A DNA stretch of 64,000 nt, taken from contig JAEEOB010000085.1 in the NCBI GenBank assembly GCA_016284045.1, forward strand, positions 1 to 64,000. The letters are read 5' to 3'. Under the pieces are notes generated by a model that was not told where the DNA came from, did no database searches, and saw only the letters and a list, made by a program, of their open reading frames with translations. This document shows positions 8,687 through 17,258 of the stretch, one piece after another (the first letter of the stretch is position 1; each line of letters begins with the position of its first letter). The position numbers and the translations under genes were made by a program. Source of the DNA: Bacteroidaceae bacterium (lineage in GTDB: Bacteria; Bacteroidota; Bacteroidia; Bacteroidales; Bacteroidaceae).

Positions 8687-9532
8687 ATGACTAAACAAGC
8701 AAATTCACGTTTTTTTTGCAATAAAAACCGCATTGATTCGTTTTTAAATAGAATAAATAACGAAAATAACTATCCTTTGACAACAATCTCACATAGTTGT
8801 TCGCCATTCTTCCTTCACAGGCTGACTGCCGTGAGGGTTGTATTGCTTGCTATATTTCTGCTGATGACTCCACATCAAGCTCTGGCCCAAAAACGCAAGG
8901 TGATGAACCGTCCGTATGTCGATCAGCGGCAATTGCACTATGGATTCTTTGCAGGTGTCCACCTTCAGGACATCGAGCTGGTGAACAATGGCTTTGTGGA
9001 TGAGAACGGCAACAACTGGTATGCCGACGCGCCTAACTATGAGCCGGGATTCAGTGTGGGTGTGTTGGCGGAATACCGTCTCAACACCAACTTCTCACTC
9101 AGGGTGATTCCGTCTATGCATTTTGGTTCTAAGGATATCCGTTTCGTCAATCATCTCAACGGAGAGGAGGAGTTGCAGAATGTGAAGTCCACCTATATCT
9201 CCATGCCGATAGATTTGAAAGTCGCAGGAGAGCGGTTCAATAACTACCGGCCGTATGCCGTAGTGGGTGTGAACCCGATGTTTGACCTTACTGTGAAAAA
9301 ACAGAAAAACCTGTTGCTCAACCGCTTCGACTGTTATCTGGAAGCAGGATTCGGATGCGATTTCTATGGACCTTACTTCAAATTCATCCCGGAAATCAAA
9401 TTCGCCTACGGACTGTCGAATATCATCAACAAAAAGCGGAACGATCTCACCAATCCTGAACAGCTCATCTTCACCAACTCCATCGATAAAGGACGCTCGA
9501 AGATGATTATCATAACGTTCTATTTCGAATAG
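8687..9532 (+). CDS. porT: PorT-family outer membrane beta-barrel protein (T9SS component)
   Basis: Hydrophobic leader ...VVLLAIFLLMTPHQALAQ; NRPYVDQRQLHYGFFAGVHLQDIELV resembles PorT/SprT N-terminus; start codon uncertain. Confidence 0.75.
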   Translation: MTKQANSRFFCNKNRIDSFLNRINNENNYPLTTISHSCSPFFLHRLTAVRVVLLAIFLLMTPHQALAQKRKVMNRPYVDQRQLHYGFFAGVHLQDIELVNNGFVDENGNNWYADAPNYEPGFSVGVLAEYRLNTNFSLRVIPSMHFGSKDIRFVNHLNGEEELQNVKSTYISMPIDLKVAGERFNNYRPYAVVGVNPMFDLTVKKQKNLLLNRFDCYLEAGFGCDFYGPYFKFIPEIKFAYGLSNIINKKRNDLTNPEQLIFTNSIDKGRSKMIIITFYFE

Positions 9533-9630
9533 AACGCATAACTGGTTACAGGTTTATTCCTTTTTAAAGGATTTTCAGGAATTATTAGGCTCTATGATAT
9601 CTCTGGAGCTTTTATCTTTTGCAAGAGTTT

Positions 9631-10323
9631 TTATTTGCTGTCAGCCAAAGCCGTCCATAGTCCGTCGGGCAGCTGGGCTTCCACATGAATTTGTTTTTTT
9701 GAGACAGGGTGGATGAAAGCGACGGAGCGCGCGATGAGCGAGATGCTGCCGTCGGGATTGCTGCGTCTGGCACCATATTTCAGATCGCCTTTGATGGGGA
9801 ATCCGGCTTTTGCCAGCTGACAGCGAATCTGATGATGACGGCCGGTGTGGAGATCCACCTCCACCAAAGCATAACGGTTGCCAAAGGCAAGGAAACGGTA
9901 GTCGAGCACCGCTTTCTTTGAGCGAGGCACCTCATGGTCGTAGGCATACGACTTGTTCTGTTGCTCGTTTCTCACCAGCCAATGCTCCAGACGGATAGAC
10001 TGATGGATTGGGGGAAGGGCATCATTTTCTTTAGGAACCGGCACTATAGCCCAGTAGGTTTTCTTGACTTCACCTTTGCGGAACATATCGTTCAGACGGG
10101 TAAGAGACTTGCTGGTGCGGGCGAACACCACAAGACCGCCCACAGGACGGTCCAAACGATGTACCACACCCAGAAACACTTCACCAGGCTTGGCGTATGC
10201 CTCTTTGATATATGCCTTCACCATATCCGACAGTGGACGGTCGCCAGTCTTGTCACCCTGAACGATCTCGCCGGGTGCCTTGTTTACGATGATGATATGA
10301 TTGTCCTCGTAGATAATGTCCAT
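9631..10323 (-). CDS. RluA-family RNA pseudouridine synthase
   Basis: VHRLDRPVGGLVVFARTSKSLTRLN; HTGRHHQIRCQL. Confidence 0.93.
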   Translation of the reverse strand: MDIIYEDNHIIIVNKAPGEIVQGDKTGDRPLSDMVKAYIKEAYAKPGEVFLGVVHRLDRPVGGLVVFARTSKSLTRLNDMFRKGEVKKTYWAIVPVPKENDALPPIHQSIRLEHWLVRNEQQNKSYAYDHEVPRSKKAVLDYRFLAFGNRYALVEVDLHTGRHHQIRCQLAKAGFPIKGDLKYGARRSNPDGSISLIARSVAFIHPVSKKQIHVEAQLPDGLWTALADSK

Positions 10324-10343
10324 GAACTTGTTTGTTGTTGTAT

Positions 10344-10392
10344 AAAAAAGGAAGTGAAAGCGGACTTCCTGTCCTGCTTTACTTCCTTTTTC
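10344..10392 (-). terminator. Terminator-like hairpin downstream of fabG
   Basis: AAAAAAGGAAGTGAAAGC...GCTTTACTTCCTTTTT. Confidence 0.65.
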
Positions 10393-10416
10393 ATTGGTTT
10401 AGTCAGTGTGTGTGAA

Positions 10417-11163
10417 TCACATGTTCATTCCGCCGTCAACCTGAATCACCTGCCCGCTCACATAGCTGGAGAGGTCGGATGCGAGATAAACTGCGGTGTT
10501 GGCAATGTCATCAACGGTGCCGCCACGGCGGAGTGGAATCTTCTTCACCCATTCAGCACGAACGTCGTCGGGAAGTTGGGCAGTCATAGCGGTTTCGATA
10601 AATCCGGGTGCGATGGCGTTGGCACGAATGCCCTTGGCACCCATCTCCTGTGCTATAGACTTGGCAAGCGCGATCAGACCAGCTTTTGATGCGGAGTAGT
10701 TACACTGTCCCGCATTCCCGTGAACACCCACAACACTCGACATGTTGATGATGCTGCCACCACGCTGACGCATCATGATTGGCGTGCAGGCGTGGATGAA
10801 GTTGAATGCAGACTTCAGGTTCACTGCAATCACAGCGTCCCACTGTGCCTCCGTCATACGGAGCATCAGTCCGTCCTTCGTGATGCCGGCGTTGTTCACA
10901 AGAATATCAATGGAGCCAAACTCTTCTTTCACCTTGCCTACAACCTCCTCGGTCTGTGCAAAGTCAGCGGCATTCGATGCATAGCCTTTCACTTTCACGC
11001 CATAGGCTGCAATCTCCTGCTCCGTTTCCTGACCCAACTCGTCGATAACCAGGTCGGTGAATGCGATATTTGCGCCTTCCTGCGCGAATTTCAGCGCGAT
11101 AGCCTTTCCGATACCGCGTGCGGCACCTGTGATCAGTGCCGTCTTTCCTTCTAATAAACCCAT
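10417..11163 (-). CDS. fabG: 3-oxoacyl-[ACP] reductase
   Basis: TGAARGIGKAIA, NNAGITKDGLMLRM, YSASKAGLIALAKS, YVSGQVIQVDGGMNM. Confidence 0.96.
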   Translation of the reverse strand: MGLLEGKTALITGAARGIGKAIALKFAQEGANIAFTDLVIDELGQETEQEIAAYGVKVKGYASNAADFAQTEEVVGKVKEEFGSIDILVNNAGITKDGLMLRMTEAQWDAVIAVNLKSAFNFIHACTPIMMRQRGGSIINMSSVVGVHGNAGQCNYSASKAGLIALAKSIAQEMGAKGIRANAIAPGFIETAMTAQLPDDVRAEWVKKIPLRRGGTVDDIANTAVYLASDLSSYVSGQVIQVDGGMNM

Positions 11164-11214
11164 AATATAAATATAATTAATAATTCAAAATGAATTTGTC
11201 CTTGATACTTCCAA

Positions 11215-11823
11215 TCAATTATTATTAATCGTGAGTGAGGTGTGCTTATTCTGAAGCTGACGGGTCACCATTGTGCGGACGTAGATGTAGAGATCTTCAG
11301 GTCCTTTGCCAGAATAGCGTCCGAAGATATATGGCACTTCGCAGCCTTTCAGGCAGTAGTGCATGATTTCTGCTGTGAGTTTCACGTTGAGTATGTCGAA
11401 CACCCCATCGTCGTTACCCTCGTTTAGTACACGTCTGAAAAGCGCAATCTCCGTACGGTCGAAGTTCTTCCTCACGGTTTCTACTTTCCATATCTCACGG
11501 AAAAACTCTGCACGCAGTGTCCCGTTTCGCAAAACCACTTCTTTGATAACTTCAAGATGTGCGAATATCAACTGAACAATCTTATCCTCTGGAGATATGT
11601 TCTTTCTTGCTACTTCCTCCAGCCTGGAGAACAGGCGTTCCAGCTCTGTCTCGATGACTGCGAGATAGATGTCATCCTTACTTTTAAAATAGGTGTATAG
11701 TGTGCGTCTTCCTCGACCCGATGCCACGGCGATATCGTTCATCGTGGTTCCTTCCAGGCCGTTTTTCGCAAACAGCACCCTTGCGCAGTCTATCAATGTG
11801 CTTCTTGTCTTGGATATGGCCAT
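11215..11823 (-). CDS. TetR/AcrR family transcriptional regulator
   Basis: N-terminal HTH: ARVLFAKNGLEGTTMNDIAVASGRGRRTLYTYFKSKDDIYLAVIE. Confidence 0.93.
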   Translation of the reverse strand: MAISKTRSTLIDCARVLFAKNGLEGTTMNDIAVASGRGRRTLYTYFKSKDDIYLAVIETELERLFSRLEEVARKNISPEDKIVQLIFAHLEVIKEVVLRNGTLRAEFFREIWKVETVRKNFDRTEIALFRRVLNEGNDDGVFDILNVKLTAEIMHYCLKGCEVPYIFGRYSGKGPEDLYIYVRTMVTRQLQNKHTSLTINNN

Positions 11824-11866
11824 GTCGATTAATAATTAATTATCTTATATTTTCCGTTTTCGACTG

Positions 11867-11874
11867 CAAAGATA
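11867..11874 (-). promoter_or_regulatory. -7 box TATCTTTG for tetR
   Basis: CAAAGATA on + strand; CAAA (-33 TTTG) at 11895-11898, 20-bp spacer. Confidence 0.6.
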
Positions 11875-11880
11875 AATGAA

Positions 11881-11917
11881 AAAAGTGAATGCAACAAATA
11901 AAATTGCACTCACTTTT
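11881..11917. promoter_or_regulatory. Candidate TetR-type operator dyad
   Basis: AAAAGTGAATGCA-N11-TGCACTCACTTTT, 13-bp arms with one mismatch, enclosing the -33 element. Confidence 0.5.
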
Positions 11918-11930
11918 ATAAAATATTGTT

Positions 11931-11953
11931 AAAATCTTAGCAATTAAGATTTT
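11931..11953 (-). terminator. AT-rich hairpin downstream of M15 peptidase gene
   Basis: AAAATCTTA-gcaat-TAAGATTTT. Confidence 0.45.
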
Positions 11954-11998
11954 ATAAATTGCACACTTTTTGGCTTAATGTGAAATTTCCGAGACGGT

Positions 11999-12898
11999 TC
12001 AGGGATTGGCCATCAGAATCTCCGGACGGTACTCAAAGTGCATTGTGTCGTAGTGATACCAGCGACCGCCCCAGATGAAACCGTGTTTCTCGAAAACCTC
12101 AACGATTTCATGAGGAATCTTGTTCTCATATTTGATTTTTGCCGTCTCTGAAGCGCCTGCGTTCGACCATAGCCAGTAGGTCTTGTAATTTCCACCGATA
12201 TCGATGGTCATTCCGTAGGAATGGGCACTCTGACGCTTTGCACCTCGCACTTGACGCCAGTAGAACGTTCCCTCCGACTTGTAGTATTTCTTGAACTGAG
12301 GCATTTTCGACAGTTCGGCTGCAACAGCCTTCAGATGCTCTGCCGCACCGTTCACAGGGGTGAACTTCACGCTCGCACCGCCGTAGTTGCCGTTGGCATC
12401 GAACCATTTCACGTTGATCAGCTTTGATGCAACTTGCTGGGCACTTGCTCCGTACATCTTTTTGAACAGCAGCTCGCAACGGCTGCGTCCGGCATCCTGC
12501 AGATATTCGGGTGTCCACGATTTGCGGTCGTATTTGAAGGCGAACATGTCTTCTGCGTCTGCATCGTCGAGCTTCTGAACGAACGATTTCTGACGACCAT
12601 CGTCATAAACGATGGTTGAGCCGTCGCTCATCTGCAGCTTTCCTTCCTTATATCCCTTCACGAAGTCGGGATAGCACTTCATTAGGATTGAGGCACCCTC
12701 AGGAATGGAGTTGTCGGGGGATGTTGGTGTGGATTTCTCTGTGCTTGATTCTGCTGCCTCTTCATTGACTGCAGAATCAACAGCGACAGGCTCAGAAGAG
12801 CCTGCCGTTGATGAGTTGCAGCCGCTATTTGCTATCATCATGCCACTGAATGCCGACAGCAAAATAACAGCTGAGATAATATATGCTTTTTTAGTCAT
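11999..12898 (-). CDS. M15-family peptidase (D-Ala-D-Ala carboxypeptidase-like) lipoprotein
   Basis: Lipobox ANSGC; SAHSYGMTIDIG ... GFIWGGRWYHYDTMHFEYRPEIL. Confidence 0.85.
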   Translation of the reverse strand: MTKKAYIISAVILLSAFSGMMIANSGCNSSTAGSSEPVAVDSAVNEEAAESSTEKSTPTSPDNSIPEGASILMKCYPDFVKGYKEGKLQMSDGSTIVYDDGRQKSFVQKLDDADAEDMFAFKYDRKSWTPEYLQDAGRSRCELLFKKMYGASAQQVASKLINVKWFDANGNYGGASVKFTPVNGAAEHLKAVAAELSKMPQFKKYYKSEGTFYWRQVRGAKRQSAHSYGMTIDIGGNYKTYWLWSNAGASETAKIKYENKIPHEIVEVFEKHGFIWGGRWYHYDTMHFEYRPEILMANP

Positions 12899-13295
12899 AT
12901 TTTGACAAGAAATTGATGTTGTATCTCTCTATAGAGTTGAATGAGCTGGAAGGCACTTCGTTACGGAACGGACGGTACCATGGCTGTGAATAGAAGTAGT
13001 CGCTCAGAGCTGGGTCGCGGAAGTAGCGCCCGTGGCGGGCATAGATGGAGTTGAGCATCACGCGCACCTGACCTCTGTCCTTATACTGCACGTCGCGGTA
13101 GGTGGCTCTGCGCTGTGACAGCCAGTCGTACTGGGTGCCCCAGGCTACGCGGCTTCCGCGGTTGTATGACCGTGCCGGACGGTTGGAACGTCTTCCGTAG
13201 CGTGGAATACTTGGCTGAGCCATAGTGCTTACAGCCGAGAGGGTGAACAACAGAATGGCTATGGTCAACCATTTGTTTCTGAATGCTTTTTTCAT
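12891..13295 (-). CDS. Secreted YARHG-domain protein
   Basis: Signal peptide; LNSIYARHGRYFRDPALSDYFYSQPWYRP; overlaps next gene by 8 bp. Confidence 0.85.
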   Translation of the reverse strand: MKKAFRNKWLTIAILLFTLSAVSTMAQPSIPRYGRRSNRPARSYNRGSRVAWGTQYDWLSQRRATYRDVQYKDRGQVRVMLNSIYARHGRYFRDPALSDYFYSQPWYRPFRNEVPSSSFNSIERYNINFLSKYD

Positions 13296-13347
13296 GTCTC
13301 TTAATTTTTAAGGGTTAATAACATTTGAATTTGGTTCTCTTCTGTTG

Positions 13348-13355
13348 CAAAGTTA
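13348..13355 (-). promoter_or_regulatory. -7 box TAACTTTG for YARHG/M15 pair
   Basis: CAAAGTTA on + strand. Confidence 0.55.
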
Positions 13356-13469
13356 TACATTTTTTTTTATTCAGCAAACGTTTTTCCTTTTTTTATTTTA
13401 TATAACCGTAGTATAACTCTTTTTTACACATTTTTCAGTTTTCTTTAGTCATTCTTCGTTTAATTTTCG

Positions 13470-13477
13470 TAACTTTG
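13470..13477 (+). promoter_or_regulatory. -7 box TAACTTTG
   Basis: Exact TAnnTTTG upstream of 13506 CDS. Confidence 0.6.
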
Positions 13478-13505
13478 CACTTTAAATAAGTATGAATTAA
13501 TCATT

Positions 13506-14069
13506 ATGGCTTATAATCTCCAACACACCAACGACCAGTTTAAGGTTGAAATGGACAAATGCCGTGAGCTTTTTGCCAAAAAACTCAAGGACTACGGAGC
13601 TGCATGGAGGATTCTCCGGCCATCATCTGTGACCGACCAGATTCTTATCAAGGCAAACAGGATACGGAGCTTGGAAGTGAAGCAGGAGGCGTTGGTGGAT
13701 GAGGGTATTTATCCCGAATTCCAAGGAATTGTGAATTACGGTATAATTGCACTTGTCCAGCTTGAGTTGGGCTATGCAGAAAAGACTGATTTGGACGTTG
13801 AGGAGGTGATGAATCTCTACGACAAATACGCCAATATCACGCTTGAGCTGATGAAACGAAAGAACCACGACTACGATGAGGCGTGGAGATCTATGCGTGT
13901 GAGCAGCTATACAGACTTGATTCTTATGAAAATTTACCGCACTAAGGAAATTGAGTCGAATGATGGAAAGACTCTCGTGTCAGAAGGTGTTGATGCTAAC
14001 TATATGGACATGATCAATTATTCCGTATTCGCCCTGATAAAGATGGATGAGGAAAATGGGAACTTCTGA
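13506..14069 (+). CDS. DUF1599-family protein (two internal repeats)
   Basis: KKLKDYGAAWRILRPSSVTDQILIKANRI and KRKNHDYDEAWRSMRVSSYTDLILMKIYRT. Confidence 0.85.
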   Translation: MAYNLQHTNDQFKVEMDKCRELFAKKLKDYGAAWRILRPSSVTDQILIKANRIRSLEVKQEALVDEGIYPEFQGIVNYGIIALVQLELGYAEKTDLDVEEVMNLYDKYANITLELMKRKNHDYDEAWRSMRVSSYTDLILMKIYRTKEIESNDGKTLVSEGVDANYMDMINYSVFALIKMDEENGNF

Positions 14070-15594
14070 TAATCAAACTGATATCAATGTGGTGAATGGT
14101 GGACGGGAAGATGCTGGTCATGCTGAAATCTCTCTGCCTCAGGAACAGGATGAGATTTCTGTGTCTGATTCAGACGAAGTTCGGGAGTCCTCATCCGCAG
14201 AAGTATGCTTGCCTGCAGACACCTCAGAAACCGATTCCGGGGGGGCAGGAGATCAATCCGACATGACTAACAGGAAAGACGTTCAGGAGAGTGGTGAGAA
14301 CTCAGCCCAAGGAGAATCTGCTGATGACGAGGCAGGGATTTTCTCCGATGAGGACACCATCCTTGAAGAACAAGCACTCAGGAGAAAAGAACGCCGTAGC
14401 CGTGTCTGGTTCATCACGAAGTATGTGTTGGTGAATATCTCCCGTTTCATCCTCGCTATCACATTTCTCTTCTCAGCTTTTACGAAAGCCAACGACCCGG
14501 TAGGGCTGGTTATCAAGCTGAAAGACTATGTGGGAGCAATTGGAGTGGTCAACATGCCTGAATTCCTTCTTTATCTTGCGGGAATACTTCTTACGCTCGT
14601 AGAGACCGTGTTGGGTATTTATCTTTTTGTGGGTATGCGCAAACGGAGGAGGGTGGCTGCGATGGCAACTGTGTTTATGCTCATCATGACAGCAGTCACA
14701 GTTTGGATTGTAGTGAAGAATCCGGTCAGCGATTGCGGATGTTTTGGTGACGCGCTGATTCTGACCAACAACCAGACACTGGCTAAAAACATCGTTTTGC
14801 TTGCGATGGCATTTTTCATCACCGCCAACCACAAGATGATGTTCAGGCTTGTGCATAAAGACTGGAACTGGCTTGTCACCATTCCCGTGGTGCTTGCTGT
14901 GACGGCATTGTTCTCCTATTGCGCCTATATGCTGCCCCTTGTGGATTACCTGCCCTTCGCAGAGGGGACTGACCTGCGGACTACAGTGAAGACCGGAGAT
15001 GCGCTCGATATGAATTACAAGGTGACGTTTGTGTACACCAATGGAACTGACACCTTGGAGCTGACCGATCAGGATGACGACCCGGATTCGACAGTCTGGA
15101 AGTATGTTGAGACGAGAAACGAGCTGCTTAATGACCACCTAGATGCCACAACTGAGTTCTTCGTGGTCGATCAGGACGGTGATGATGTGACTATAGACAT
15201 TTTGGAGAACAACGGATTCGTTTTCATTGTCACTGTGCCAGATCTTGGCAAAGCGACACCAGAAACTGGTGGCGTGTTCAATAACCTCTATGCATATTGC
15301 AGACAGTTTGGATACGAGTTCTATTTCATCACTAATGCGGCGGATGGTAAGACAAAGCATAAATGGGTGAGAGACACCGGAGCTGAATACCCGCTTTATG
15401 AGAGCGATGACCGGGTGCTGTGGCAAATCGTCAGGGACAATCCGGGACTGATGCTGCTCAACGATGGAAAGGTGCTGAAGAAGTGGAGCAGGCTGGGGAT
15501 TCCGAATTTTGACTATTCCAAACCTCTACAGCCTGATTTCATTCAAGAGTTGGTTAAAACGAAACGTTATGCAGCAAAGCCGATTCGGTTTTAG
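14047..15594 (+). CDS. BT_3928-like DoxX/MauE membrane protein with C-terminal thioredoxin-like region
   Basis: Acidic N-terminus, several TM helices, NPVSDCGCFGDAL motif; start may be internal. Confidence 0.8.
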   Translation: MRKMGTSDNQTDINVVNGGREDAGHAEISLPQEQDEISVSDSDEVRESSSAEVCLPADTSETDSGGAGDQSDMTNRKDVQESGENSAQGESADDEAGIFSDEDTILEEQALRRKERRSRVWFITKYVLVNISRFILAITFLFSAFTKANDPVGLVIKLKDYVGAIGVVNMPEFLLYLAGILLTLVETVLGIYLFVGMRKRRRVAAMATVFMLIMTAVTVWIVVKNPVSDCGCFGDALILTNNQTLAKNIVLLAMAFFITANHKMMFRLVHKDWNWLVTIPVVLAVTALFSYCAYMLPLVDYLPFAEGTDLRTTVKTGDALDMNYKVTFVYTNGTDTLELTDQDDDPDSTVWKYVETRNELLNDHLDATTEFFVVDQDGDDVTIDILENNGFVFIVTVPDLGKATPETGGVFNNLYAYCRQFGYEFYFITNAADGKTKHKWVRDTGAEYPLYESDDRVLWQIVRDNPGLMLLNDGKVLKKWSRLGIPNFDYSKPLQPDFIQELVKTKRYAAKPIRF

Positions 15595-15621
15595 TCTTTT
15601 CATTGTTAGCTGTTAATAGGC

Positions 15622-15657
15622 TTTTACTCTGATTACTCTGATTACTCCGATATTTTG
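15622..15657. repeat. Degenerate 9-bp tandem array (GATTACTCT)
   Basis: TTTTACTCT GATTACTCT GATTACTCC GATATTTTG. Confidence 0.6.
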
Positions 15658-15722
15658 ATTGCTACGAACTCAACCCTCATCTCTAAATAATTACACTTTA
15701 AAACTTTTAAAATAATTAACTT

Positions 15723-16481
15723 ATGAGAAAGAAAATTGTTGCTGGAAACTGGAAGATGAACAAGAATCTTCAGGAAGGCATTGAACTTGCCAAAGAGCTT
15801 AATGAGGCATTAAGTGCCGACAAACCCAATTGTGACGTGGTTATTTGCACCCCGTTTATTCATCTTGCAAAAGTCTCAGAAATTATTGATCATGAGACGA
15901 TTGGCCTGGGTGCCGAGAATTGTGCTGACAAACAGAAAGGTGCTTATACCGGTGAGGTAAGTGCTGAGATGGTCAAATCTACGGGTGCTGAATATGTGAT
16001 ACTCGGACACTCAGAGAGAAGGGAATACTACAATGAGACCCCTGAAATCCTAAAGGAAAAAGTGCTTCTAGCACTGGAGAATGGTCTGAAGGTGATTTTC
16101 TGCATTGGTGAGAGCCTTGAGCAGAGAGAAAAAAACCAGCAGAACGAGGTTGTGAAAGCTGAGCTAGAAGGGTCGGTATTTAATCTTTCGAAGGAGGAAT
16201 TTGCTAACATTGTCATTGCTTACGAGCCTATTTGGGCCATTGGGACAGGAAAGACAGCCACAAGTGAGCAGGCTGAGGAAATCCATGCCTATATCCGCTC
16301 TGTCATTGAAGAGAAATATGGAAAAGAGACAGCCGAGAACACATCCATTCTTTATGGTGGATCTTGCAAGGCTTCCAACGCTCCTGAACTCTTCGCAAAA
16401 CCCGACATCGACGGTGGACTGATTGGTGGAGCATCGCTTAAATGCGCTGACTTCAAGGGCATCATTGATGCTTGGAAATAA
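15723..16481 (+). CDS. tpiA: Triose-phosphate isomerase
   Basis: [45 protein letters not shown]. Confidence 0.98.
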   Translation: MRKKIVAGNWKMNKNLQEGIELAKELNEALSADKPNCDVVICTPFIHLAKVSEIIDHETIGLGAENCADKQKGAYTGEVSAEMVKSTGAEYVILGHSERREYYNETPEILKEKVLLALENGLKVIFCIGESLEQREKNQQNEVVKAELEGSVFNLSKEEFANIVIAYEPIWAIGTGKTATSEQAEEIHAYIRSVIEEKYGKETAENTSILYGGSCKASNAPELFAKPDIDGGLIGGASLKCADFKGIIDAWK

Positions 16482-16495
16482 TTTTTGTATCGATT

Positions 16496-16532
16496 GGCAT
16501 TCTTCCACCCAGGCAAGGGTGGAAGAATAGCC
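16496..16532. repeat. Strong hairpin without T-run between tpiA and SPOR gene
   Basis: GGC-ATTCTTCCACCC-aggcaa-GGGTGGAAGAAT-a-GCC. Confidence 0.7.
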
Positions 16533-16569
16533 GGCATGAGTTTTTTATTTCCGTTTAAGGAATCTGTTT

Positions 16570-17163
16570 ATGATAAAACTGAAAATTTTTCTGATTGGAC
16601 TTCTGATGACTGGGGCAGCCAATATGGCAGCTCAGGAAGAGGGGAGTGGACAAGGATCTGTCAATATCAGCCAGGATCAGCGTCTGCAGAATATTGTATC
16701 AGGAGAGACACCTGTGGTGGAGCGTAAGCCTGAGGCTGGCACATCCGACACCAAGGAGCCGGTGAAAAAGAACTCACCAAGCAATTCCAATAGAACATCT
16801 GCACCAAGGAGAATCCAACGCACACAGATTGTTGATGTGAAAGACCTGCCTACATTCGGCAACCGCTCAAACAACGACTTTGATGTCAGAACAGGAGCAA
16901 GACGCAGGCTCAGAGGATTCCGCATACAGTTGTTCTGGGGCAATAGTCTGCGCACCGATCAGTTGAGAGCAAAGCGTTTAGGCGACAAGGTTACGGGAGC
17001 ATTTCCTGAGCTGAAGGCATACGTTTCCTTCCAGCAGCCACATTGGAGATGCCGCGTGGGTGACTTCAAGACAAGGGCAGGAGCTGCCAGATATCTTGAT
17101 AAAATGAGAAAGATAGCCCCGGAGGCTATGATTGTCCGAAGCGAAATCATCATCTATCAGTGA
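16570..17163 (+). CDS. SPOR-domain protein
   Basis: Signal peptide; GFRIQLFWGNSLRTDQLRAKRLGDKVTGAFPELKAYVSFQQPHWRCRVGDFKTRAGAARYLDKM. Confidence 0.88.
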   Translation: MIKLKIFLIGLLMTGAANMAAQEEGSGQGSVNISQDQRLQNIVSGETPVVERKPEAGTSDTKEPVKKNSPSNSNRTSAPRRIQRTQIVDVKDLPTFGNRSNNDFDVRTGARRRLRGFRIQLFWGNSLRTDQLRAKRLGDKVTGAFPELKAYVSFQQPHWRCRVGDFKTRAGAARYLDKMRKIAPEAMIVRSEIIIYQ

Positions 17164-17258
17164 TTGACTGTCTGATACGGAACCGTCAGCTGGCGGTGAG
17201 TGTGGACATGTTTCTCCATTTTTTCATTCTTAATTCTTCATTTTAACTCTTTTTCCCT

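Noticed and set aside
14473-15138. 221-aa antisense ORF opposite the DoxX-like gene
   Set aside because: His/Cys-rich shadow translation; sense strand has clear TM helices and motifs.
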